NCBI GenBank assembly: GCA_002327845.1
Contig: DCUP01000003.1
Span: 124,001 to 188,000, forward strand
From: Patescibacteria group bacterium UBA2211
GTDB taxonomy: Bacteria > Patescibacteriota > Minisyncoccia > Minisyncoccales > Minisyncoccaceae
Direction: 5' to 3'
Length of the DNA: 64,000 nucleotides
Shown: piece after piece, positions 47,744 to 55,658 of the stretch
Numbering within the stretch: position 1 is the first letter of the stretch
Layout of the letters: each line of letters starts with the position of its first letter
Notes under the pieces: generated by a model
Seen by the model: the letters and a program-made list of their open reading frames with translations, nothing else
What the model was told of the DNA's origin: nothing
Database searches by the model: none
Program-made: the position numbers and the translations under genes

Positions 47744-48908
47744 TTATTTTTAAATTAGAATTAGGTTTTAATTTTTGCCAAGATACTTTTTTTACATTAG
47801 AAGAAAATAATGCAGTCAAAGCAATCATTGAAGCATTGTCTCCGGAAAATCTAGGCAGGGGAGAGACAAACTTTAATTTTCTTATTTTGCTTTGCTTTTT
47901 AAATTCTTTGACAAGTTCTCTATTGGCAGAGACTCCTCCACCCAGAAGTATGGTTTTTGTTTTTAATTCTTCAGTGGCTTTTATAGTTTTAGAAACTAAA
48001 ACATCAATAATAGATCTTTCTATTTGATAGCACATTTCCACAATGTAATCTTTCGATTTTTTTTCTTCATTCGTTCTTTTTTTAAAATCATAAAGCACAG
48101 CAGTTTTTAAACCAGAAAAACTAAAATCATAATTTTTATCGTGTATCATTGGGCGAGGGAGAGAAATATTGAATTTATTTTTTTTGAACTTCTTTGCTTC
48201 TTTAGCAATGCTTGGCCCTCCAGGATATCCTAATTCTAATATTCTAGCGGTTTTATCAAAGCATTCTCCAGCTGCATCGTCTCTGGTTTCTCCGATAAGT
48301 TTGTATTTTCCTATATTTTCAATACTAATAATTTGTGTGTTTCCTCCCGAGACCACTAAAGCAATTGCCGGAAATTCAACCTTTTCAATTGGAGCAAGCC
48401 AATTAGCAATAATATGTCCCTCAAGATGGTTGACCGAAACAAGGGATGTGTCCCAGTAGAAAGACAAAGCTTTTGCGAAATTAATTCCAGTATATAGACA
48501 AGGTTCAAGGCCGGGACCATATGTAACGGCAATTTTGTTTATTTCAGGAATTTCGTATTCTTTTAAAAATTCTTTGATATCATTAAAGATATCTTGATTT
48601 CTTTCAAGAATTTTTTGTACTTTTAATAATTTTTTAGCATTGATTGGCTTTTTAGCTTTCTTTAATAATCCCGCTGTTTTTAAAGATTTGATTAAAAGGG
48701 GAGTAAGGCTTTTTTGATGTTCTCTTTTGGCAATAGCGGGAAATACTCCTCCATAAGAAGAATGAATTTTTGCCTGAGAAGAAACATAATTAGAAAGTAT
48801 TTCAAAATCATTAAAAACTGGTTGTTTTTTCTTTAGAGCAGAAGCAGTGGTTTTAATGATGCTTATTGCTGTATCATCACAGCTCGTTTCAATGGCAAGG
48901 ATAATCAT
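47736..48908 (-). CDS. tsaD: tRNA N6-threonylcarbamoyladenosine synthase catalytic subunit TsaD
   Basis: A 390-residue ASKHA-fold protein that transfers threonylcarbamoyl to A37 of ANN-reading tRNAs. Motifs: ILAIETSCDDTA, the metal-binding NHLEGHI, the nucleotide motif VSGGNTQI, GECFDKTARIL and the C-terminal SGDNASMIA. An insert of about 35 residues (about 80-115, Lys-rich) is longer than usual. I chose the ATG at 48908 rather than 48917 because the promoter ends seven bases before it and the protein then begins with the usual MIILAIE. Confidence 0.94.
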   Translation of the reverse strand: MIILAIETSCDDTAISIIKTTASALKKKQPVFNDFEILSNYVSSQAKIHSSYGGVFPAIAKREHQKSLTPLLIKSLKTAGLLKKAKKPINAKKLLKVQKILERNQDIFNDIKEFLKEYEIPEINKIAVTYGPGLEPCLYTGINFAKALSFYWDTSLVSVNHLEGHIIANWLAPIEKVEFPAIALVVSGGNTQIISIENIGKYKLIGETRDDAAGECFDKTARILELGYPGGPSIAKEAKKFKKNKFNISLPRPMIHDKNYDFSFSGLKTAVLYDFKKRTNEEKKSKDYIVEMCYQIERSIIDVLVSKTIKATEELKTKTILLGGGVSANRELVKEFKKQSKIRKLKFVSPLPRFSGDNASMIALTALFSSNVKKVSWQKLKPNSNLKING

Positions 48909-48915
48909 GTTTGAC

Positions 48916-48944
48916 ATTATTTCAACTATTGTTTAGATTGTAAA
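48916..48944 (-). promoter_or_regulatory. Predicted tsaD operon promoter (leaderless)
   Basis: Reverse strand: TTTACA (48939-48944), 17-base spacer, AATAAT (48916-48921), then seven bases to the ATG at 48908. Confidence 0.55.
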
Positions 48945-48971
48945 CGAAAAAAGATATTTTCGCAAACTGAG

Positions 48972-49000
48972 TTGACTAAAAACATTTTTAAGCTTATATT
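48972..49000 (+). promoter_or_regulatory. Predicted secDF promoter
   Basis: TTGACT (48972-48977), 17-base spacer, TATATT (48995-49000), 21 bases before the secD ATG. Confidence 0.6.
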
Positions 49001-49021
49001 ATAACTATACTTTTAACGATT

Positions 49022-50452
49022 ATGAATAATAAAAACGTAGTAATTTCTTTAATTTCGATATTGGCCTTGGCCCTAGTTGCCGGGATTTTTTGTTATCCAA
49101 ACGGATACAATCAATTAGTTGATAATATTAATTCAAAATATAATTGGAAGATATGGCATTTTCCAACCACAGACTTTAAACTGGGTTTAGATCTTAAAGG
49201 AGGAGTTCATTTAGAGTACCAGGCTGATTTAAGTCAGATTAATGATAATGATAAATCAGATGTCATGGAGGGATTAAGAGATGTGATTGAAAGAAGGGTA
49301 AATATTTTTGGAGTAACTGAGCCCATAGTTCAAGTATATGGAACAGACAGAATAGCGGTTGAACTTCCAGGAGTTGAAAGTATTGATTCAGCAATTGCTT
49401 GGATTGGAGAAACTCCTTTGTTAGAATTTTGGGAACTAAGACCCCAAGAAGAAATAGATAAGATTAATGCAAAAATAGAAGAACTGAAAGGATTAACTAA
49501 TTTTGAGGAAATACAAAAAATTACTGACTGGCAAGTTGCTTTTGAAAATCCTTATAAAAAAACAGAATTAACAGGAAAATACTTGAAAAAAGCTACTTTG
49601 GATTTTGATCAAACAACATATGCTCCAATTGTTGAATTAAAATTTGACGATGAGGGCGCAAAATTGTTCGAAGCTATTACCGAGAGAAATATTGGTAAAA
49701 CTATAGCTATAACTTTAGATGGGGCATCAATCGTTGATAATAATGGAGACGGGAAAATAGATGGTTCTGATTCATATGCTCCGAGAGTAGAAAATAAAAT
49801 TAGTGGGGGAGAGGCAATAATTACTGGACAGACAGATATTAAAGCAGCTAAAATTTTAGTTCAAAGATTAAACCAAGGAGCTTTACCAGTTCCACTAGGA
49901 GACCCCATTGTTCAAAAGAAGGTTGGACCAACTTTAGGCTCTATATCATTGAATAATGCTCTATGGGCAGGCATATACGGCATAATAGGTATTGTTATCT
50001 TCCTAGTGTTACTTTATAGACTACCTGGATTATTAGCTTCTTTCGCTTTAATTGTCTATTGTTTGATATTTTTATCATTAATTAAATTAATCCCTGTAAC
50101 AATGACTTTAGCTGGTATCGGAGGAATTATTCTTTCTATCGGTATGGCAGTTGATGCTAATATTCTTATTTTCTCAAGAATGAAGGAAGAGTTAGTCAAA
50201 GGAACAGATACTTTAACTAGTATCGAAGAAGGATGTAATCGCGCTTGGCCTTCAATTAGAGATGGAAATTTTACCACTCTTATCGTTGCTTTCACCTTGT
50301 ACTTTTTAGGAACTAGTTTCATTAAGGCCTTTGCCTTCGCCTTGATTGTCGGTATTTTAATCAGTATGTTCTCGGCAATGGTTGTTTCAAGAATATTCTT
50401 AAAATTTGTTGCTAAAGGAAAGATAGGAAAAATTAAATGGTTATGGTCATAA
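49022..50452 (+). CDS. secD: Protein translocase subunit SecD
   Basis: A 476-residue RND-type membrane protein that uses the proton gradient to help pull proteins through SecYEG. Helix 1, then the signature FKLGLDLKGGVHLEYQADL, an external P1 domain (about 60-290) with IERRVNIFGVTEP and GQTDIKAAKILVQRLNQGALPVPL, then five helices with the conserved GIGGIILSIGMAVDANI and the EEG block that follows. secF starts four bases downstream. Confidence 0.96.
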   Translation: MNNKNVVISLISILALALVAGIFCYPNGYNQLVDNINSKYNWKIWHFPTTDFKLGLDLKGGVHLEYQADLSQINDNDKSDVMEGLRDVIERRVNIFGVTEPIVQVYGTDRIAVELPGVESIDSAIAWIGETPLLEFWELRPQEEIDKINAKIEELKGLTNFEEIQKITDWQVAFENPYKKTELTGKYLKKATLDFDQTTYAPIVELKFDDEGAKLFEAITERNIGKTIAITLDGASIVDNNGDGKIDGSDSYAPRVENKISGGEAIITGQTDIKAAKILVQRLNQGALPVPLGDPIVQKKVGPTLGSISLNNALWAGIYGIIGIVIFLVLLYRLPGLLASFALIVYCLIFLSLIKLIPVTMTLAGIGGIILSIGMAVDANILIFSRMKEELVKGTDTLTSIEEGCNRAWPSIRDGNFTTLIVAFTLYFLGTSFIKAFAFALIVGILISMFSAMVVSRIFLKFVAKGKIGKIKWLWS

Positions 50453-50456
50453 AAAT

Positions 50457-51374
50457 ATGAATTTTTTAAAATATTCAAAAATATATTTCGCTATCGCAAT
50501 ATTATCAGTAGGAGTAAGTATTTATTTTTTATCTGCTTTTGGATTAAAATTGGGAATTGATTTTGAGGGTGGTAGTTCAATGAATGTCGTTTATAAAAAC
50601 GATGCCCCTAGTGTTGAAACAATAAAAGCAGCTGTTTCCCAAATTGAAGAGATGAACAATGTTCAAATTCAACCAGCAGGAGATAATGAAGTTATTTTAA
50701 AGATTAACAAAAAAGATCTTTCTAGTGAATCATATAATAATATTTTATCAAAAATAAAGGAAACGGGGGAGATTGATGAAACAGCATCAGGAGTTGAAAC
50801 TATTAGTCCTTTGATTGGAAAAGAACTAAAGGACAAAACAATGGTTGTAGTAGTAATTGCACTATTAGCAATGCTTGCCTATATTGCTTTAGCCTTTAGA
50901 AATGTATCAAAACCAATCAGTTCTTTTCAGTATGGCTTTTCTTCAACCTTAATGCTATTCCATGATATTATTATTCCTTTAGGAGTTTTAGCAATTCTTG
51001 GTAAATATTACGGAGCTCAATTAACTATTCCAGTTATTACAGCTTTATTAACTATCGTTGGATACTGTATTAATAATACGGTAGTAGTCTTTGATAGGAT
51101 CAGAGAAAATCTTATGAAAGACAGAAAGTCTTCTTATGCAGATATTGTTAATAAGAGCTTGAATGAAACATTTTCTAGATGTGTCAATACTTCACTAACA
51201 GTATTAATAGCTTTGATTCCTTTATACTACTTTTTTAGCAATGAAGAGGGTTTAAAATACTTCACATTAACTATGGGAATTGGAGTTGTTGTAGGCATGT
51301 TTTCGTCAGTATTTTTAGCAAGTCCCTTATTAGTTTTTTGGAACAACTTAAGACAAAAGAAAGCAGGCAAGTAA
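50457..51374 (+). CDS. secF: Protein translocase subunit SecF
   Basis: A 305-residue partner of SecD. Helix 1, GLKLGIDFEGGSSMNVVY, a small external domain, then helices with LMLFHDIIIPLG, TIVGYCINNTVVVFDRIREN and the conserved NETFSRCVNTSLTVLIAL. The genes are separate but adjacent, as in most bacteria that lack the SecDF fusion. Confidence 0.96.
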   Translation: MNFLKYSKIYFAIAILSVGVSIYFLSAFGLKLGIDFEGGSSMNVVYKNDAPSVETIKAAVSQIEEMNNVQIQPAGDNEVILKINKKDLSSESYNNILSKIKETGEIDETASGVETISPLIGKELKDKTMVVVVIALLAMLAYIALAFRNVSKPISSFQYGFSSTLMLFHDIIIPLGVLAILGKYYGAQLTIPVITALLTIVGYCINNTVVVFDRIRENLMKDRKSSYADIVNKSLNETFSRCVNTSLTVLIALIPLYYFFSNEEGLKYFTLTMGIGVVVGMFSSVFLASPLLVFWNNLRQKKAGK

Positions 51375-51378
51375 GTTA

Positions 51379-51407
51379 TTGACAATTTTCGTATTAAATG
51401 TTATAAG
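51379..51407 (+). promoter_or_regulatory. Predicted promoter of the sigma4-HARE gene (near-leaderless)
   Basis: TTGACA (51379-51384), 17-base spacer, TATAAG (51402-51407), nine bases to the ATG at 51417. No Shine-Dalgarno can be present in so short a leader. Confidence 0.7.
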
Positions 51408-51416
51408 TTAAATACT

Positions 51417-52472
51417 ATGGAATTTGACTGCAAAAAAATAACACAAAATATACTGAAAAACCTTCCAGACAGGACAAGAACTGTTATTTCTCGTAGGTTT
51501 TCGTTAGGAAAATCGGGAAAACCAGAAACCTTGGAAGCTATTGGTAAGAGCTATAATATCACCAGAGAAAGGGTAAGACAGATTGAAGTTGATGGGGTAA
51601 AAAGAGCTAAAAAGGTTTTGGATAATTCTGAGATTAAAGATGAATTTAAGAAAATTAAATCTTTTTTTGAAAAGAAGATAGATGCTTGTGGGGGAGTTAA
51701 AAAGGAAGAGAAACTATTAGAGGAAGTTGAATCAAATGAGGATAAGAATTGTATCTTGTTTTTACTTTCCTTAGCCGATGGTCTTATTAAAGAAAAAGAA
51801 GACGATAATTTTTATTCTTTCTGGACAACCAATAAAGATTTGATTTCTTCAGCCAAAAAAATTGCATCTGATTTTGTTAGTCAATTGAAGGAGACTGGTA
51901 ATCCAGAAACCATAAAAGGATCTTATTTGAATTATAAAGAAAAAGGAGGAAAGGCTGATGAAGAAGCTTTTTGTTCTTATTTAGAAATATCAAAAGATAT
52001 TTTAAAAACAATAGATGGAGACAAGATTGGATTAAAGTCTTGGCCAGAAGTAAATCCAAGGACAGTAAAAGATAAAATTAAGTTAATCTTAAAACAAACC
52101 GAAAAGCCATTACATTTTAAAGAAATTGCTGATATGATTTTCGGATTAAACGAATCATTAATTGGTAGATCTAATAGAGCTAAAAAATTACATCCTCAAA
52201 CAGTGCATAACGAATTGATTAGAAATCAAGATTTTGTTTTAGTCGGAAGGGGATACTATGCTTTGAAAGATTGGGGATATAATCCGGGACAAGTTAAGGA
52301 CGTCATTTATCAAGTTTTAAATAGTTCAGAACAGGCCCTACCCAAAGAAGCAATAATTCAATCTGTTTTACAGCAAAGAATGGTAAAGGAATCAACAATT
52401 CTTCTTAATTTGCAAAACAAAAAATTCTTCATTAGAGACGGAGAGGGAAAATACAAGATTCGCGAAGCATAA
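51417..52472 (+). CDS. Sigma region 4-like HTH protein fused to a HARE-HTH-like (RNA polymerase delta-type) domain
   Basis: A 351-residue probable transcription regulator. Residues about 10-70 match sigma-70 region 4 (LPDRTRTVISRRFSLG, then EAIGKSYNITRERVRQIEVDGVKRAKK), the part that reads the -35 element. No sigma region 2 is present, so it cannot open promoters alone. After a helical middle, residues about 215-285 resemble a HARE-HTH/HB1 winged helix as in RpoE (delta): PLHFKEIADMIFG, then HPQTVHNELIRNQDFVLVGRGYYAL. A further winged-helix-like repeat closes the protein (LPKEAIIQSVLQQRMV...). It may bind promoters or core polymerase as an accessory factor. Confidence 0.78.
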   Translation: MEFDCKKITQNILKNLPDRTRTVISRRFSLGKSGKPETLEAIGKSYNITRERVRQIEVDGVKRAKKVLDNSEIKDEFKKIKSFFEKKIDACGGVKKEEKLLEEVESNEDKNCILFLLSLADGLIKEKEDDNFYSFWTTNKDLISSAKKIASDFVSQLKETGNPETIKGSYLNYKEKGGKADEEAFCSYLEISKDILKTIDGDKIGLKSWPEVNPRTVKDKIKLILKQTEKPLHFKEIADMIFGLNESLIGRSNRAKKLHPQTVHNELIRNQDFVLVGRGYYALKDWGYNPGQVKDVIYQVLNSSEQALPKEAIIQSVLQQRMVKESTILLNLQNKKFFIRDGEGKYKIREA

Positions 52473-52487
52473 GCTTAAAATTAATTG

Positions 52488-53819
52488 ATGCCAGCAGAAA
52501 TATCGTTTACAATTGAAGCATTTTCCTCTTTTTGGAAAATTATTTTTCCTTATCTTTTGGTCTTAAAAGCTATAATATTTCAATTTTGGTGGACGGTTGT
52601 TCCATTTTATTTGTTTGGTAAATTAAAATTTGTCTATGGGTTATATATAAGCAATAAGTGGTTTGGCGATAAAACAAGAAAACCCGTGGTTTTAGAAATT
52701 AGAATACCTCAAGACATTATTAGACCATTAAGAGCTATGGAAAATGTTTTTACTTCTATTTGGGGTTCTTACGATCCACCTAAAGATTGGAGAGCTGAAC
52801 ACTTTGAAGGAAAAAGATTGTTAGGGGCTACTTTTGAAATAGCGGGAATCGATGGGGTTCCACATATATATGTCAGGATTCCTTCAAGCAACAGAAAATT
52901 AATTGAATCATCCATATATGCTCAATATCCAGAAGTAGAAATTGTAGAGGTTCCTGATTACACTAAACAAGTTCCCGCAGATGTTCCTAATCAAGATTGG
53001 GATTTATGGGGAACAGATTTTCAATTAATAAAATCAGATGTCTATCCAATCAAAACATATGAGCAATTCTTTGAAGAAAAGCCAGAAGTTTCTAAAGAAG
53101 AAAAAAGGATTGATCCTCTAGCTTCTTTGTTCGAGGTGATATCAAGAATGTCAAAAGGAGAACAGCTTTGGATACAAATATTTGCACAGCCAAGAGGTCC
53201 GAAAGAAACAACTCTTTTTGACAGAGCAAGAAAAGAGGTTGATAAATTAGTAAAAAGGGCGGAAAAGCCAGAAAAGAGAACATTGTTGGCTGATTTTTTC
53301 TATCTTTTAATTCATGGAGAAATACCTAAAGAAGAAAAAAAGGAAGAAACAGTTTTGCCTCCGGAAATGAAATTAACATCCGGAGAAAGAGATATTGTTA
53401 CGGCAATTGAAAGAAAGAAATCGAAAAATTGCTTCCTTTGTTTTATTAAATATGTTTATATTGCCGAAAGAAAAGTTTTCTTTGGTGGAGCAAAAGGATT
53501 TGGAGTTAGTTTCTTTGCTCAGTTTGCAACTCAGAATTTAAACAATATGAAACCGTGGGGGATGACAACAACTAAAATACAATCGCCTGACATTTTTACT
53601 GCCCGAAGATTATATTTGAGAAAAAGGGATTTGATTAAATATTACAGAACAAGGTGTCCAGCTTTTGATCCTTTTTCTGTAGAAGGAGCAACATATTTTT
53701 TAAGCACGGAAGAATTAGCCACTCTTTGGCATTTCCCAGGTGCTGCCGTGCCAACCACAGCCTTGAAGAGAGTAGAGATGAAGAAGGGAGCACCTCCCTC
53801 AACATTACCAGTAGAATAA
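52488..53819 (+). CDS. Membrane-anchored partner of the VirD4-like ATPase (DUF8128-like)
   Basis: A 443-residue protein. Two N-terminal hydrophobic segments (about 12-50) are followed by a cytoplasmic domain of about 390 residues with WRAEHFEGKRLLGATFEIAGIDGVPHIYVRIP, WGTDFQLIKSDVYPIKTY and late GVSFFAQFATQNLN. In Patescibacteria such genes lie just ahead of a VirD4/TraD-type ATPase, as here (four bases apart), which suggests it anchors the soluble ATPase to the membrane. TTG at 52485 directly precedes the ATG chosen. A T4SS-like function is inferred. Confidence 0.75.
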   Translation: MPAEISFTIEAFSSFWKIIFPYLLVLKAIIFQFWWTVVPFYLFGKLKFVYGLYISNKWFGDKTRKPVVLEIRIPQDIIRPLRAMENVFTSIWGSYDPPKDWRAEHFEGKRLLGATFEIAGIDGVPHIYVRIPSSNRKLIESSIYAQYPEVEIVEVPDYTKQVPADVPNQDWDLWGTDFQLIKSDVYPIKTYEQFFEEKPEVSKEEKRIDPLASLFEVISRMSKGEQLWIQIFAQPRGPKETTLFDRARKEVDKLVKRAEKPEKRTLLADFFYLLIHGEIPKEEKKEETVLPPEMKLTSGERDIVTAIERKKSKNCFLCFIKYVYIAERKVFFGGAKGFGVSFFAQFATQNLNNMKPWGMTTTKIQSPDIFTARRLYLRKRDLIKYYRTRCPAFDPFSVEGATYFLSTEELATLWHFPGAAVPTTALKRVEMKKGAPPSTLPVE

Positions 53820-53823
53820 TATT

Positions 53824-55533
53824 ATGGAAAAACAAGAAATTATATTTTTTGGTCAAACGACCTTTAGAGGAGAAAGAAAAAGATTCGGAATTAAAACAGA
53901 CGATAGAAGGCGTCATATATATGTTATCGGAAAGACTGGTATGGGTAAGACCGAACTTTTGAAAAATATGGTTATTCAAGACATCAAAAATGGTAATGGG
54001 GTTGGTTTTGTTGACCCTCATGGAGAAGCAGCCGAAGAAATTCTTAAATTTGTTCCCGAAGACAGAATAAAAGATGTGGTTTATTTTAATCCAGCCGACA
54101 TTGAAAATCCAATAGCCTTTAACATTATGGAAGATGTTGATGCTGAGTATAGACATTTGATTGCTGGAGGAATGATGGGAGTTTTTAAAAAGATTTGGCC
54201 TGATGTTTGGTCTTCGAGAATGGAATACATTTTGAATAATGCTATTTTAGCATTACTTGAAACTCCTGGTTCAACTTTATTGGGTATTAATAGGTTGTTG
54301 GCTGATCCAGAATGGAGAAATGAAATACTAGAAAATGTTAAGGATTCAGTGGTTAAAGCTTTCTGGCTTAAAGAGTTTGCTCGATACAGCCAAAGATATG
54401 AAATAGAAGCAACGGCGGCTATTCAGAATAAAATTGGACAATTTATTTCTTCTCCTTTGATTAGAAATATTATTGGACAAGAAAAATCAACAATAGATAT
54501 TAGAAAGATAATGGATGAAAAGAAGATATTAATCATGAATCTTTCTAAGGGAAGAGTAGGGGAGGATTCTTCAAGATTATTAGGGGCTCTTTTGGTGACC
54601 AAGCTTCAATTGGCCGCAATGTCGAGAGTAGATATTCCAGAAAAAGACAGAAATGATTTTATTTTATACATTGATGAATTCCAAAACTTTTCAACAGATT
54701 CTTTTGCTAGCATTTTATCAGAAGCTAGAAAGTATAGATTGTCTTTAGTTTTGGCTCATCAATACATTAATCAAATGGAAGAAAAAGTTAGAGATGCTGT
54801 TTTTGGAAACGTAGGAACAATGATTACTTTTAGAGTCGGAGCTGAAGATGGAGAATTTTTAGAAAAAGAATTTTCTCCTGAATTCTATACTCACGATTTA
54901 GTAAATCTTCCCAAACAAAACATCTATGTTAAATTAATGATTGATGGATTAACCTCTAGGCCTTTTTCTGCAGAAACCCTTCCGCCAGCTGTTTCTGATT
55001 ATGATTTTGAAAAAGAAATTATAGAATTTTCAAGAAAGAAATATGGAATAGAAAGAAAGACAGTCGAAGAGAAGATTTCTAAATATGCTGGAGTAGAGGA
55101 TTCTCCCAAAATGGAAATTAAAACAAGCAATAGAACATCTAGTGCCGAATTGTTTGATGCTGAATGTGGGAAATGTGGAAAAAAAGTTAAGGTTCCTTTT
55201 AAACCAGACGGAAAGCGTCCAGTTTATTGTAAATCTTGCTTGGGCAAGAGTGTTAGTAGTAGTCCTCATGAAGAAAAACCAAAGAATGTTTTCGAAAAAT
55301 TACCATTTATAAGTCTTGAGGAAACAGCTAAAGAATTTATTCCAGCAAAGAAAGAAAAAAAAGTAGGAAAGGTTATTAAATCAGAAACTATTGATACGAG
55401 TAAGACTAAAAAGAAAATAGATATCCAAGGATTACGAGAAGTTATAAAAGAAGCTAAAAAGGATAAGGTTGAAGAGAGGGGAGGACCCAAAGAAACGGGA
55501 ACTATTAATCCTGGAGAGGTTATTAAATTTTAA
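53824..55533 (+). CDS. VirD4/TraD-type coupling ATPase with C-terminal zinc ribbon
   Basis: A 569-residue FtsK/HerA-class ATPase. Walker A is VIGKTGMGKTELLK, followed by GFVDPHGEAAEEIL. Walker B is FILYIDEFQNFSTDS and the sensor region is LVLAHQYINQM. No N-terminal membrane helices are present; the adjacent gene supplies them. The C-terminal part has a two-CxxC zinc ribbon (CGKCGKK then YCKSC), a disordered Lys/Glu tail and a terminal motif. By family it would power DNA or protein transfer through a type IV secretion-like machine, perhaps the one using the pilin-like proteins. VirB4 and relaxase genes are not in the window. Confidence 0.87.
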   Translation: MEKQEIIFFGQTTFRGERKRFGIKTDDRRRHIYVIGKTGMGKTELLKNMVIQDIKNGNGVGFVDPHGEAAEEILKFVPEDRIKDVVYFNPADIENPIAFNIMEDVDAEYRHLIAGGMMGVFKKIWPDVWSSRMEYILNNAILALLETPGSTLLGINRLLADPEWRNEILENVKDSVVKAFWLKEFARYSQRYEIEATAAIQNKIGQFISSPLIRNIIGQEKSTIDIRKIMDEKKILIMNLSKGRVGEDSSRLLGALLVTKLQLAAMSRVDIPEKDRNDFILYIDEFQNFSTDSFASILSEARKYRLSLVLAHQYINQMEEKVRDAVFGNVGTMITFRVGAEDGEFLEKEFSPEFYTHDLVNLPKQNIYVKLMIDGLTSRPFSAETLPPAVSDYDFEKEIIEFSRKKYGIERKTVEEKISKYAGVEDSPKMEIKTSNRTSSAELFDAECGKCGKKVKVPFKPDGKRPVYCKSCLGKSVSSSPHEEKPKNVFEKLPFISLEETAKEFIPAKKEKKVGKVIKSETIDTSKTKKKIDIQGLREVIKEAKKDKVEERGGPKETGTINPGEVIKF

Positions 55534-55584
55534 ACTTAAAAACTTGTCTTTTTGTCTTCTTTTTGATATATATAATCTATCTTT

Positions 55585-55656
55585 GGCCCTATCGTCTAAC
55601 GGTTAGGACACCAGATTTTCAATCTGGTAATCAGGGTTCGATTCCCTGTAGGGTCA
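55585..55656 (+). tRNA. tRNA-Glu (anticodon TTC)
   Basis: Acceptor GGCCCTA/TAGGGTC with a G2-T71 wobble, anticodon stem CCAGA/TCTGG with loop TTTTCAA, T loop TTCGATT. Two bases separate it from the next ATG. A TATAAT lies at 55571-55576. Confidence 0.93.
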
Positions 55657-55658
55657 CA

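Noticed and set aside
55563..55658. Longer N-terminus for the glycosyltransferase
   Set aside because: The extra codons translate tRNA-Glu.
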